This document shows positions 16,656 to 25,148 of a stretch of 64,000 nt of DNA, piece by piece. Under the pieces are notes generated by a model, which saw nothing but the letters and a program-made list of their open reading frames with translations, made no database searches and was not told where the DNA came from. The translations under genes were made by a program, and so were the position numbers. This stretch comes from Bradyrhizobium sp. PSBB068 (GTDB lineage: Bacteria; Pseudomonadota; Alphaproteobacteria; Rhizobiales; Xanthobacteraceae), in NCBI GenBank assembly GCA_016839165.1, contig CP069300.1, positions 7,326,001-7,390,000 of the forward strand, given 5' to 3'. Each line of letters starts with the position of its first letter. Position 1 is the first letter of the stretch.

Positions 16656-17954
16656 ATGAGCACGGCCGAATCCAAAACGATCGAAGTCGCAGAGATCGAG
16701 GACACCAGCCTCCTCGCCTTCTACCGCGACATGAATTTGCAGGAGCGGCGCACGTTCTGGGCCTGCGCCTCGGGCTGGACGCTCGACGGCATGGATTTCA
16801 TGATCTATCCGCTTGTGATCGGCACCATCATCACGCTGTGGAAAGTCGATGCCGGCACCGCCGGGCTCGCCGGTACCGTGACGCTGCTGGCCTCCGCGGT
16901 CGGCGGCTGGCTCGGCGGCTATCTCTCCGACCGGATCGGGCGGGTGAAGACGCTGCAGCTCACCATCATCTGGTTCTCGTTCTTTTCGCTGGTCTGCGCC
17001 GTGGTGCAGAATTTCGACCAGCTGCTGATCGCCCGCGCGCTGCTCGGCCTCGGCTTCGGCGGCGAATGGGCGGCCGGCGCGGTGCTGATCGGCGAGGCCA
17101 TCCGCCCGCAATATCGCGGCCGCGCGGTCGGCTCGGTGCAGTCGGGCTGGGCGATCGGCTGGGGCCTTGCGGTGCTGGCGCAGGCGATCCTGTTCTCGGT
17201 CCTGCCGGCGGAAAACGCCTGGCGCTGGATGTTCGTGATCGGCGCGCTGCCGGCGCTGCTGGTGTTCTATCTGCGCCGCTATGTCACCGAGCCGGAGATC
17301 TCCGCCGCGACCATGGCGCAGCAGCAGGCGTCCGGCACCGGACCCGCCGCGCTATGGGAGATATTCCAGGGACCGATCCTGAAGACCACCCTGCTGGCCT
17401 CGCTGGTCGGCACCGGCATGCAGGGCGGCTACTACGCCATCACCTTCTGGGTGCCGCGCTTCCTGACCACCGAGCGGAAGCTCTCCGTGGTCGGCTCGAC
17501 CGGCTATCTCGCGACGCTGATCATCGGCTCCTTCATCGGCTACCTGGTCGGCGCCTGGCTTGCCGACCGGATCGGCCGGCGCAATTTGTTCCTGATCTTC
17601 TCGATCGGCGCCATCGCGGTGGTGCTGCTCTATACCCAATTGCCGCTGTCCAACGAGGTGCTGTGGGTGCTGGGCTTCCCGCTCGGCTTCTTTGCCTCGG
17701 GTTACTTCTCCGGCATGGGCGCATTCCTGACCGAGCTGTATCCGACCCGGCTGCGCGGCTCAGGCCAGGGCTTCTGCTACAATTTCGGCCGCGGCGTCGG
17801 CGCGCTGTTTCCGTTCCTGGTCGGCGCGCTGTCGACCACGACGACGCTCGCCAACGCGATCGCGATCTTCGCGGTCGCGGCCTATGCCGTGTTCTTCATC
17901 GCCGCCTACGCGCTGCCGGAAACGCGCGGCCGCGTGTTGCATGCGGGTGGGTAG
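16656..17954 (+). CDS. MFS transporter, AAHS-like organic acid:proton symporter
   Basis: 432 residues with 12 membrane segments. TLDGMDFMIYPLVIG in TM1 carries the acidic residue of the aromatic acid/sialic acid symporter branches (compare GFDxxD). The loop signature is GGYLSDRIGRVKTLQ (about residue 90), repeated as AWLADRIGRRNLF in the second half. FGGEWAAGAVLIGEAIRPQY in TM4–5 is typical of AAHS and MHS carriers. A GGGGAA-type ribosome binding site precedes the ATG. It is likely proton-driven uptake of an organic acid; the substrate cannot be fixed from sequence. Confidence 0.9.
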   Translation: MSTAESKTIEVAEIEDTSLLAFYRDMNLQERRTFWACASGWTLDGMDFMIYPLVIGTIITLWKVDAGTAGLAGTVTLLASAVGGWLGGYLSDRIGRVKTLQLTIIWFSFFSLVCAVVQNFDQLLIARALLGLGFGGEWAAGAVLIGEAIRPQYRGRAVGSVQSGWAIGWGLAVLAQAILFSVLPAENAWRWMFVIGALPALLVFYLRRYVTEPEISAATMAQQQASGTGPAALWEIFQGPILKTTLLASLVGTGMQGGYYAITFWVPRFLTTERKLSVVGSTGYLATLIIGSFIGYLVGAWLADRIGRRNLFLIFSIGAIAVVLLYTQLPLSNEVLWVLGFPLGFFASGYFSGMGAFLTELYPTRLRGSGQGFCYNFGRGVGALFPFLVGALSTTTTLANAIAIFAVAAYAVFFIAAYALPETRGRVLHAGG

Positions 17955-17996
17955 AACGTGAGGTGATGTGATGGCCGTCCCGCTTGCTCCGCTTCG

Positions 17997-18129
17997 CCTC
18001 TCCCCTTGTGGGAGAGGCCGGATTGCATCGAGAGATGCAATCCGGGTGAGGGGTCGCGGTCTATCCAAGCAGTATGCCGTACGGAGAGGTACCCCTCACC
18101 CCCAACCCTCTCCCACAAGGGGAGAGGGA
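17997..18129. repeat. Long palindromic repeat, type B
   Basis: Arms of about 22 bases, CCTCTCCCCTTGTGGGAGAG at 17997 and its complement ending near 18128, enclose a core with CCGGATTGCATC...GATGCAATCCGGGTGAGGGG. Each outer arm is itself a small hairpin. Copies of the same design are at 20968–21079, 51877–52037 and 60476–60635. It fills the gap before the SDR gene. Confidence 0.8.
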
Positions 18130-18164
18130 GCCGTCGGTTTGTGCTTCCCTCACAGGAGGTTCTC

Positions 18165-19040
18165 ATGACATCGCTCAAAGGCAAGACGCTGTTCATCTCG
18201 GGTGCGAGCCGCGGCATTGGGCTCGCGATCGCGCTGCGGGCGGCGCGTGACGGCGCCAATGTTGCGATCGCGGCGAAGACCGCCGAGCCGCATCCCAAGC
18301 TGAAGGGCACGATCTACACTGCCGCCGACGAGGTCCGCGCCGCCGGCGGTAAGGCGCTGCCTGTGATCTGCGACATCAGGGACGAGGCGCAGGTGATGGC
18401 GGCGATCGCGCAGACGGTTGCCGAGTTCGGCGGCATCGACGTCTGTGTCAACAATGCCAGCGCGATCAGCCTGACCAATTCGCAGGCCACCGACATGAAA
18501 CGCTACGACCTCATGATGGGAATCAACACCCGCGGCACCTTCATGGTTTCGAAATACTGCATTCCACACCTGAAGAAGGCGGAGAACCCGCACATCCTGA
18601 TGCTGTCGCCGCCGCTCGACATGAAGACCAAATGGTTCGAGCACTCGACCGCCTACACGATGGCGAAATTCGGCATGAGCATGTGCGTGCTGGGGCTCGC
18701 CGGCGAGCTGAAATCGGCCGGTGTCGCCGTCAACGCGCTGTGGCCGCGCACCACGATCGCGACCGCCGCGGTCGGCAATCTGCTCGGTGGCGATGCCATG
18801 ATGCGCGCGAGCCGTACGCCGGAGATCATGGGCGATGCGGCCTATGCGATCATCACCCGGCCATCGCGCGAGTTTACCGGGCATTTCTGCATCGACGACA
18901 AGGTGCTCTATGCCAACGGCGTGCGCGACTTCGAGCCCTATCGCGTCGATCCCTCGGTGCCGCTGATGTCGGATTTCTTCGTCCCCGATGACGACGTGCC
19001 GCCACCCGGCGTCACCGTGCAGGCACTGCCGTCGCCCTGA
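18165..19040 (+). CDS. Short-chain dehydrogenase/reductase, HSDL2-like
   Basis: 291 residues from the ATG at 18165, preceded by a near-perfect AGGAGG; the upstream frame runs through a repeat and is not coding. The cofactor motif is ISGASRGIGLAIALRAARDG, with NNASAISLTNS for the core. The catalytic pattern is Ser-Thr-Ala-Tyr-Thr-Met-Ala-Lys (about residues 162–169). The sequence HILMLSPPLDMKTKWFEHST is characteristic of the HSDL2/citronellol-dehydrogenase-like subgroup, which acts on lipids or isoprenoid alcohols. The C-terminal sterol-carrier domain of eukaryotic HSDL2 is missing. NADP or NAD preference is not resolved. Confidence 0.93.
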   Translation: MTSLKGKTLFISGASRGIGLAIALRAARDGANVAIAAKTAEPHPKLKGTIYTAADEVRAAGGKALPVICDIRDEAQVMAAIAQTVAEFGGIDVCVNNASAISLTNSQATDMKRYDLMMGINTRGTFMVSKYCIPHLKKAENPHILMLSPPLDMKTKWFEHSTAYTMAKFGMSMCVLGLAGELKSAGVAVNALWPRTTIATAAVGNLLGGDAMMRASRTPEIMGDAAYAIITRPSREFTGHFCIDDKVLYANGVRDFEPYRVDPSVPLMSDFFVPDDDVPPPGVTVQALPSP

Positions 19041-19087
19041 AGCATGATCCGGAAAAGTGCGAAGCGGTTTTCCGGAAAGATCATGCT
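19041..19087. repeat. Dispersed palindrome, type C
   Basis: A 47-base palindrome bounded by AGCATGATCCGG and AAGATCATGCT, starting directly after the SDR stop codon and ending 9 bases before the stop of the convergent GIY-YIG gene. It is well placed to act as a bidirectional terminator-like hairpin. Confidence 0.75.
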
Positions 19088-19095
19088 CAAAACGG

Positions 19096-19431
19096 TTACA
19101 CCGCAGCCGCATCTAACTGCGTGCGCCAGTGCGCCACGCGCTCCTTGAGCAGCGTGTCGCGCACATAGGCGAGCTCCTCGTCCTTGATCCGCTCCAACGT
19201 CTCGAGCGACAGATTGTCCGCGCCATGCGCCGCCCAGGCGCGTTGCAGCTCGGCATTGCGATGATTGCCCATCCGCAGCGTGAACCAGATGCGGTTCTGG
19301 ATTTTTTCCAGATCGAGCGCCTGCCCGACCCAGACCGCGCCGGTCGCGCGACAGCGGATCGCGAACACGCCGGCTGCGCTCTCACGCTTCTTGTAGTCGG
19401 CGATGGCCTGCTTGCGGTCCTCGGTCTTCAT
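19096..19431 (-). CDS. GIY-YIG nuclease superfamily protein
   Basis: 111 residues from the ATG at 19431, which has AAGGAG 9 bases upstream; an ATG 8 codons earlier would place that site inside the gene. GVFAIRCRATGAVWVGQALD is a degenerate GIY-YIG core (Gly-Val-Phe for GIY, Val-Trp-Val-Gly for YIG). ENRIWFTLRMGNHRNAELQR-like sequence follows (here QNRIWFTLRMGNHRNAELQR). The protein is a single domain with no DNA-binding or tower domain. Known GIY-YIG domains cut DNA; this compact form has no assigned role. A striking 48-base dyad lies 28 bases upstream and may control it. Confidence 0.8.
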   Translation of the reverse strand: MKTEDRKQAIADYKKRESAAGVFAIRCRATGAVWVGQALDLEKIQNRIWFTLRMGNHRNAELQRAWAAHGADNLSLETLERIKDEELAYVRDTLLKERVAHWRTQLDAAAV

Positions 19432-19458
19432 GGCGGCTCCTTTTGGTTTGGGCACGCC

Positions 19459-19506
19459 ATTTATACCCGGGCATTATTGACGTGGCAATAATACCCGGAT
19501 ATAAAT
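19459..19506. promoter_or_regulatory. 21-bp inverted repeat upstream of the GIY-YIG gene
   Basis: Arms 19459–19479 and 19486–19506 are complementary at 19 of 21 positions around a 6-base centre (ACGTGG). The core of the right arm is CAATAATACCCGG. It is AT-rich in a GC-rich setting and lies between the 3' end of the GST gene and the GIY-YIG start, so it is best read as an operator with an embedded promoter. No T-tract follows, which argues against a simple terminator. Confidence 0.6.
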
Positions 19507-19546
19507 AGAGACATCAAAACCCGAGCTGCCGGCTATGAATGCGAAT

Positions 19547-20212
19547 CTATCGACCAACCTCGTACGGCCCGCCCTTCTCCAACGCCCGCGCATAGGCCGG
19601 GCGGGCGTGGATGCGCTCGAGGAATGCGACGCATCGGGGGTGGCCGTCCTCGAGCCCGCCGCGCGCGGCGGCCGCCTCCAGCGGAAAGCTCATCTGGATG
19701 TCGGCGCCGGAGAAGTCGTTGCCGGCGAACCATTCGCTCTTGCCGAGCTCGCCTTCCCAATAGGCCATGTGCTGCTTGAGCTGCGGATTGACCAGCGTCG
19801 ACAGCGCCGTGTTGGACACCTTGCGCACCAGCGGCCGCAGCAGCGCCGGCGCGCGCTTCGGCATCAGCGTGAACAGCAGCTTCAGCAGCAGCGGCGTCAT
19901 CGCCGAGCCCTCGGCGTAGTGCAGCCAATAGGTGTAGCGCAGCCGCTCGGGCGTATCGGCCGGCGGGATCAGGCGGCCGTTGCCGTAGGTCGCGATGATG
20001 TATTCGAGGATCGCGCCGGATTCCGCGATGGTGTTGCCGTTGTCGGTGACGACGGGCGACTTGCCGAGCGGATGGATCGCGCGCAGCTCCTTCGGCGCCC
20101 GCATGTCGGGCTGCCGCTGGTAGCGCACGATCTCGTAAGGAACGCCCAATTCCTCGAGCAGCCACAGCACGCGCTGCGAACGGGAATTGTTGAGGTGATG
20201 AACCGTCAGCAT
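19547..20212 (-). CDS. Glutathione S-transferase
   Basis: 221 residues. The N-terminal thioredoxin fold reads LTVHHLNNSRSQRVLWLLEE, with Ser-9/10 and Arg in the usual glutathione-activating region. HPLGKSPVVTDNGNTIAES supplies the cis-Pro and the Glu-Ser that binds the gamma-glutamyl group. The all-helical C-terminal domain includes WFAGNDFSGADIQMSFPLEA, the N-capping box. It is cytosolic and probably conjugates glutathione to electrophiles or reduces peroxides. It is divergent from the DUF2239 gene; a short dyad lies in the shared spacer. Confidence 0.93.
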   Translation of the reverse strand: MLTVHHLNNSRSQRVLWLLEELGVPYEIVRYQRQPDMRAPKELRAIHPLGKSPVVTDNGNTIAESGAILEYIIATYGNGRLIPPADTPERLRYTYWLHYAEGSAMTPLLLKLLFTLMPKRAPALLRPLVRKVSNTALSTLVNPQLKQHMAYWEGELGKSEWFAGNDFSGADIQMSFPLEAAAARGGLEDGHPRCVAFLERIHARPAYARALEKGGPYEVGR

Positions 20213-20293
20213 GGGCGTCCTCTGAACTATCGGTGCAATCGGGCGGCGCTTGGTGCCAGCCGGGAACGGGAAAGTCGAGATCCGCGCACCACG

Positions 20294-20317
20294 ATTGCCC
20301 GGAATTGTCGGGGCAAT
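20294..20317. promoter_or_regulatory. Dyad in the GST / DUF2239 divergent spacer
   Basis: ATTGCCC (20294–20300) and GGGCAAT (20311–20317) are a perfect 7-bp inverted repeat with a 10-base spacer, 26 bases before the DUF2239 start codon. It may be an operator for one or both genes. Arms this short can occur by chance. Confidence 0.35.
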
Positions 20318-20343
20318 GGGTCGCGCAATCGGAGAGCTCTACC

Positions 20344-20931
20344 ATGAATCCTGCTTATGTCGCTTTCGAAGGCGAGCAGCGCATCGCCGCCGGCGACCTC
20401 CCTGAGGTGGCCCGCGCCGCCAAGCAGCTGCTCGACCGGCGCGCTGATGCCGCGGTCCTGGTGTTCAACGGCCGCACCTCGGCCCTGGTCGATATCGATT
20501 TCCGCGGCTCGGTCGACGACGTGCTGGCGCGGTTGCCCAAGCACGCCCGACCGCTCGACGACGAGCCGGCGCCGCCGGCCGCGCCGCGCGGGCCCGGTCG
20601 GCCGAAGCTCGGCGTCGTGGCGCGCGAGATCACGCTGTTGCCGCGGCACTGGGACTGGCTCGCGCAACAGAAGGGTGGCGCATCAGTTGCGATCCGCAGG
20701 CTGGTCGACGAGGCGCGGCGCGCCAGCGGCGACAAGGATCGCACGCGCAGCGCGCAGGAAGCCGCCTATCGCTTCATGACGACAATGGGCGGCAACCGGC
20801 CGCATTACGAGGAGGCGATCCGTGCGCTGTTCGCGCACGACCGGCGCCGCTTTGCGACGCTGATCGCGGACTGGCCAGCCGATATCCGCGACCACGCGAT
20901 CAGCCTCGCCTATAGCGATCAAGCGGATTAG
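20344..20931 (+). CDS. DUF2239 family protein
   Basis: 195 residues from the ATG at 20344 (MNPAYVAFEGEQRIAAGDLP); the frame is open upstream but runs over the divergent promoter. The N-terminal half has an alpha/beta pattern ending in DIDFRGSVDDVLARLPKHA. A Pro/Ala/Arg linker with GRPKLGVVAREITLLPRHWD leads to a basic helix (VAIRRLVDEARRASGDKDR). That middle segment resembles a ribbon-helix-helix-like DNA-binding region, as annotated for parts of this family. The function is unknown. It is divergent from the GST gene. Confidence 0.8.
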   Translation: MNPAYVAFEGEQRIAAGDLPEVARAAKQLLDRRADAAVLVFNGRTSALVDIDFRGSVDDVLARLPKHARPLDDEPAPPAAPRGPGRPKLGVVAREITLLPRHWDWLAQQKGGASVAIRRLVDEARRASGDKDRTRSAQEAAYRFMTTMGGNRPHYEEAIRALFAHDRRRFATLIADWPADIRDHAISLAYSDQAD

Positions 20932-20967
20932 CGACCGATGATGTACAGCAGCCACGAATGAGCTGCG

Positions 20968-21079
20968 CCCCTCTCCCGCTTGCGGGGGAAGGTTGGGGTG
21001 AGGGTTTCGCCGCTCGCGACACTCTTCGTGTGGCGAGAGCCCCCGATGCGATCCGGCCTCCCCCGCAAGCGGGAGAGGT
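20968..21079. repeat. Long palindromic repeat, type B
   Basis: Outer arms CCCCTCTCCCGCTTGCGGGG and the matching CCTCCCCCGCAAGCGGGAG end enclose a variable core. Same family as 17997–18129, with CGCTTGCG replacing CCTTGTGG inside the arms. Confidence 0.75.
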
Positions 21080-21136
21080 GTAGCGAGTATGCCGCCTGAC
21101 CTAAAACGCACCAGCCCCCATCGTCGGAAATTGAAC

Positions 21137-22486
21137 GTGTCCAACCCTCCCTCCTTGCGCAGATCCTTCCTGTTCTTCCTCGCGCCCATGCTGCTGAGCA
21201 ACGTGCTGCAATCGCTGTTCGGCACCATCAACGGCGTCTATCTCGGCCAGATGATCGGGGTCGACGCGCTGGCCGCGGCGTCGGTGTTCTTCCCGGTGAT
21301 GTTCTTCTTCATCTCCTTCGTGATCGGCCTCAGCGCGGGTGCCTCCGTCATGATCGGCCAGGCCTGGGGCGCCGGTGAGCCCGAACGGGTGAAGGCCGTT
21401 GCCGGCACGACCATGACCGTGACGCTGCTGCTGGCGCTTGCGATTGCGATCGCAGGCGGCCTGTTCGCCCGCCCGCTCCTGATCGCGCTCGCCACGCCGC
21501 CTGACGTCCTCGACGCCGCGGTGTCCTATGCGCGGATCATGATGATTACGATGCCGGTGACCTTCGCGTTCCTGCTGCTCGCGGCGATGATGCGTGGCGT
21601 CGGTGACACCGTGACGCCGCTGGTGGCGTTGACGGTCTCGACCGTCGTCGGCCTCGTGGTGACGCCCGCGTTGATCCGCGGCTGGCTCGGGCTGCCGATG
21701 CTGGGCGTCGCGAGCGCCGCGATCGCCTCCGCCGTCTCGGGCGTCGTGACATTGCTCTGGCTGCATGTCCACATGCTGCGGAACAAGCATCCGCTCGCGT
21801 TCGACGCGGCATTCCTGCACGCCATGCGGCCGAACGGTGCCCTGCTCCGTATCGTGTTGCGGCTCGGCATTCCCACAGCGATCGGCATGGTGGTGGTCTC
21901 GCTCGCCGAACTGGTGCTGCTCGGCCTCGTCAACGGGTTCGGCTCGGACGCGACCGCAGCCTATGGCGCGGTCAACCAGGTGATCGGCTATGTGCAGTTT
22001 CCGGCGATCTCGATCGCCATCACGACCTCGATCTTCGGCGCGCAGGCGATCGGCCGCGGCGATTCCAACCGGGTCGGCGCCATCGTCAGAACCGGGATCG
22101 AGATGAACTTGTGGCTCACCGGCGGGCTGGTCGTGCTCGGCTATCTCTTTGCGCGGCCGCTGATGGGCTTCTTCATCAGGGACAGTGCCGTCCTCGCGCT
22201 CGCGCAGCAGCTGCTCTACATCGTGCTGTGGAGCATGGTGCTGTTCGGCATGGCGACGGTGTTCTCGGGTGCGATGCGCGCCGGCGGCACGGTGTGGATG
22301 CCGCTGTTCCTCTCGACCCTGGCGATCGCACTGGTCGAGGTGCCGGTCGCGATCGTGCTCAGCCGGGCCATCGGCATCACCGGCATCTGGATCGCCTACC
22401 CGGTCACCTTCGCGACCATGTTCCTGCTGCAGATGGCCTATTACGCCCTGGTATGGCGCAAGCAGACCATCAGGCGACTGATTTGA
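21137..22486 (+). CDS. MATE family efflux transporter
   Basis: 449 residues from the GTG at 21137, chosen because VSNPPSLRRSFLFFLAPMLL is a normal MATE start; the ATG at 21089 would add 16 residues of repeat-derived sequence. It has 12 hydrophobic segments in two pseudo-symmetric halves. GTINGVYLGQMIGVDALAAA in TM1–2 and the later GAVNQVIGYVQFPAISIAIT in the second half are family features. These pumps exchange cationic drugs or metabolites for sodium or protons. There is no adjacent regulator. Confidence 0.9.
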   Translation: MSNPPSLRRSFLFFLAPMLLSNVLQSLFGTINGVYLGQMIGVDALAAASVFFPVMFFFISFVIGLSAGASVMIGQAWGAGEPERVKAVAGTTMTVTLLLALAIAIAGGLFARPLLIALATPPDVLDAAVSYARIMMITMPVTFAFLLLAAMMRGVGDTVTPLVALTVSTVVGLVVTPALIRGWLGLPMLGVASAAIASAVSGVVTLLWLHVHMLRNKHPLAFDAAFLHAMRPNGALLRIVLRLGIPTAIGMVVVSLAELVLLGLVNGFGSDATAAYGAVNQVIGYVQFPAISIAITTSIFGAQAIGRGDSNRVGAIVRTGIEMNLWLTGGLVVLGYLFARPLMGFFIRDSAVLALAQQLLYIVLWSMVLFGMATVFSGAMRAGGTVWMPLFLSTLAIALVEVPVAIVLSRAIGITGIWIAYPVTFATMFLLQMAYYALVWRKQTIRRLI

Positions 22487-22583
22487 CATCGCGCGCCGCG
22501 GCTCACATGATGAGTATCATATTCTACCGATGGCGCCTGCGACGACAGGTCCATGCTAGACAAGCCCAAAGGGAGCGACCGCC

Positions 22584-23189
22584 GTGAGCCCAAATCCGCA
22601 ATTCCTGTTCGATTTCGGCAGCCCCAACGCGTTCCTCAGCCATGAGGCGATCCCGGCGATCGAGAAGCGCACCGGCGTCAAGTTCGAATATGTCCCGATC
22701 CTGCTCGGCGGCATCTTCAAGGCCACCAACAACAAGTCGCCGGCCGAGACGCTGGCAGGCGTCAAGAACAAGCCCGAATTCATGAAGATCGAGACCGAGC
22801 GCTTCCTCAAGCGCTTCAACGTCAAGCCCTATGTCTGGAACCCGTTCTTCCCGGTCAACACGCTGAACCTGATGCGCGCGGCGGTCGCCGCCCAGCTCGA
22901 AGGCGTGTTCGAGAGATATATCGAGGCGGCTTTCCACCACATGTGGGTCGAGCCGAAGAAGATGGACGATCCCGAGATCGCGGGCAAAGCGATCGCCTCC
23001 TCCGGCCTGGACGCCGCAAAACTGTTCGCCCGCGCGCAGGATGCCGATGTCAAGGCCAAGCTGATCGAATATACCCAGTCGGCCGTCGAGCGCGGCGCGT
23101 TCGGCTCACCGACCTTCTTCGTCGGCAAGGAGATCTTCTTCGGCAAGGAGCAGCTGCGCGAAGTCGAGGAATTGGTGTCGGGAAAGTGA
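22584..23189 (+). CDS. 2-hydroxychromene-2-carboxylate isomerase family, DsbA-like
   Basis: 201 residues, GTG start with AGGGAG upstream. It is a thioredoxin-fold (DsbA-like) protein with Ser in place of the redox Cys: FLFDFGSPNAFLSHEAIPAI. The pattern NTLNLMRAAVAAQLEG and the C-terminal ERGAFGSPTFFVGKEIFFGK match glutathione-dependent NahD-type isomerases (kappa GST relatives). NahD acts in naphthalene breakdown; no other naphthalene genes are nearby, so the real substrate may be another aromatic or a glutathione adduct. Confidence 0.9.
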   Translation: MSPNPQFLFDFGSPNAFLSHEAIPAIEKRTGVKFEYVPILLGGIFKATNNKSPAETLAGVKNKPEFMKIETERFLKRFNVKPYVWNPFFPVNTLNLMRAAVAAQLEGVFERYIEAAFHHMWVEPKKMDDPEIAGKAIASSGLDAAKLFARAQDADVKAKLIEYTQSAVERGAFGSPTFFVGKEIFFGKEQLREVEELVSGK

Positions 23190-23300
23190 GATGAGCGGAC
23201 GGCGAATAGCGAGTAGCGAATAGCCGGTTCAGATCCCTATTTATCCGCCATTCGGGCTTCGCCCGCTCCCCGGGGCAACAACAAAGAAGGACAAATTCCC

Positions 23301-24221
23301 ATGCGCGTTCTCGTGGTCGGCGCCGGTGCGATCGGCGGTTATTTCGGCGGCCGGATGCTTCAGGCCGGCCGCGACGTCACGTTCCTGGTGCGGCCCCGCC
23401 GCGCCGCCGAGCTCGCCTCCGCGGGGCTCGTGATCAAGAGCCCGAACGGCGATGTCACGCTGAACAATCCGCCGACGGTGCAGGCCGACAAGCTCTCCGA
23501 CAAATTCGACGTCGTGCTGCTGAGCTGCAAGGCGTTCGACCTCGAGGACGCGATCAAGTCGTTCGCGCCAGCGGTCGGCGACAAGACCGCGATCGTCCCG
23601 CTGCTCAACGGCATGCTGCATCTCGATGCGCTCGACAAGACGTTCGGCGCCCAGCACGTGCTTGGCGGTCTCTGTGCGATCGCGGCGACGCTGAATGAAA
23701 AGCGCGAGGTGGTGCAGCTGCAGCCGATGCAGTCCCTGGCTTTCGGTGAACGCGCCGGCGGGCTGTCGGACCGGGTGCGCGCGATCGCCGAGACCTTCTC
23801 CGCGATCAACGGCGCGGCCGCCAGCGAGCACGTGATGCAGGACATGTGGGAGAAGTGGGTATTCCTGGCCTCGCTCGCCGCGTCCACCAGCCTGATGCGG
23901 ACCTCGGTCGGCAACATCCTGGCCGCGCCCGGCGGCAGGGATTTCCTGCTCGGCATCCTCGACGAATGCAGCGCGATCGCCGCCGATGCCGGGCACATGC
24001 CGGGCGGCCCGTTCTTCCAACGTACCCGCGGGCTCTTGACCACCGAAGGCTCGCCGATGACCGCCTCGATGTTCCGCGACATCAAGGCCGGGCTGCCGGT
24101 CGAAGCCGATCACGTGATCGGCGACCTGATCGTGCGCGCCGACGCGGCCAAGATCCCGGTGCCGAAGCTGCGCACGGCCTACACGCATCTCAAGGCGTAT
24201 GAGAAGCAGCGGCAGGCGTAA
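23301..24221 (+). CDS. panE: 2-dehydropantoate 2-reductase (ketopantoate reductase family)
   Basis: 306 residues. The NADP-binding GAGAIGGYFGGRMLQAG is at the N-terminus. Lys in LLSCKAFDLEDAIKSFAP and Glu in KWVFLASLAASTSLMR / DECSAIAADAGHMPGG regions fit the ketopantoate reductase layout. The reaction reduces 2-dehydropantoate with NADPH on the way to pantothenate and CoA. Alphaproteobacteria often carry several paralogues, so the symbol marks the family, and this copy may act on another 2-keto acid. The gap before it holds short GCGAATAGC direct repeats near 23205–23225. Confidence 0.85.
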   Translation: MRVLVVGAGAIGGYFGGRMLQAGRDVTFLVRPRRAAELASAGLVIKSPNGDVTLNNPPTVQADKLSDKFDVVLLSCKAFDLEDAIKSFAPAVGDKTAIVPLLNGMLHLDALDKTFGAQHVLGGLCAIAATLNEKREVVQLQPMQSLAFGERAGGLSDRVRAIAETFSAINGAAASEHVMQDMWEKWVFLASLAASTSLMRTSVGNILAAPGGRDFLLGILDECSAIAADAGHMPGGPFFQRTRGLLTTEGSPMTASMFRDIKAGLPVEADHVIGDLIVRADAAKIPVPKLRTAYTHLKAYEKQRQA

Positions 24222-24231
24222 TACGATCGGT

Positions 24232-24352
24232 GTCGTCCCGGCGAAGGCCGGGACCCATAACCACCGAACTCAGTTGGTTGGCGAGATAGCGACTACATCT
24301 GCCTCAAATCGAGAGGCCGCGGCGTATGGGTCCCGGCCTTCGCCGGGACGAC
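24232..24352. repeat. Dispersed palindromic repeat, type A
   Basis: Arms 24232–24259 and 24325–24352 are 28 bases long and exactly complementary (left arm begins GTCGTCCCGGCGAAGG and ends GGGACCCATA). The 65-base core is not symmetric. It separates the convergent panE and cytochrome c4 genes and could end both transcripts. Confidence 0.8.
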
Positions 24353-24366
24353 AACATGATTCGCCG

Positions 24367-24948
24367 CTACAGATGCGCCAGATAATGCGCGAGCGCAGTG
24401 ATCTCTTCGTCGCTCAAGGGATACGCCACGTCGGCCATCGCGGCCTGCGCGCCGCCGGAGCGCACGCCCGACTTGTAGTCATGCAGCGCCTTGACGAGAT
24501 ATTCCTCGCGCTGGCCGGCGATGCGGGCCACCGCCTTGGTGCCGGCGAAGGTGTCGCCGTGGCATGAGGCGCAGCGGCGGCCGGCCGCGGCCTGCTTGCC
24601 CTTCTCGGACAGATCCGGATTGTCGTCCTTGCCGCCCTTGAACGGCGGCAGCGATGCGAAATAGGCGCCGAGATTGCGGATGTCCTCGTTGCTGAGCTGC
24701 TCGACGATCGGCTGCATCTGCTCGTTCTTGCGCGCGCCGGCGCGGAAGAACACCAGCTGCCATTGGATGAACTGATCGAGCTGGCCGGCGAGCGAGGGAA
24801 TGTTCTCGGTCTGCGAGATGCCGTTGTCGCCATGGCAACCGGCGCAGATTTCGGCTTTCGCCTTGCCGGCGGCATTGTCCGCCGCCTGGGCAAACGAGGT
24901 CAGCGCGACCGCCGACGCGAACAGCATTCCGAGGGACACAACGCGCAT
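24367..24948 (-). CDS. Diheme cytochrome c4-type protein
   Basis: 193 residues. An N-terminal signal peptide ends near SFAQA. Two heme motifs are present, CAGCH (about residue 35) and CASCH (about residue 132), each starting one of two similar domains, as in cytochrome c4. Met ligands are available in NEQMQPIVEQLS and QAAMADVAYPLSDEEI. It is periplasmic. The ATG has GGAGAA upstream. It lies 200 bases downstream of a PQQ-type dehydrogenase on the same strand and could take electrons from it (inference). Confidence 0.93.
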   Translation of the reverse strand: MRVVSLGMLFASAVALTSFAQAADNAAGKAKAEICAGCHGDNGISQTENIPSLAGQLDQFIQWQLVFFRAGARKNEQMQPIVEQLSNEDIRNLGAYFASLPPFKGGKDDNPDLSEKGKQAAAGRRCASCHGDTFAGTKAVARIAGQREEYLVKALHDYKSGVRSGGAQAAMADVAYPLSDEEITALAHYLAHL

Positions 24949-25148
24949 TGTCGGTTTCTCCGGCGGTCATTGCCGGGCGCTGTCCTCGAGCTGGTCGAGG
25001 ATGCCCCGGCAATCCATCAGGTTTAAAAAGGGTTCTTGTTTGGATGGATGCCCGGATCAATCCGGACATGACGAGGTGGTTCCGTTATCCGATCGCAGCA
25101 GAGGCTGCGGTCGCCTCGCGGCCACCGCAGCCTCATAAGCTTCGACTG

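Noticed and set aside
21101..22489. 462-codon minus-strand frame opposite the MATE transporter gene
   Set aside because: The translation is extremely rich in His, Arg, Glu and Gln with no hydrophobic core; the plus-strand MATE protein explains the region.
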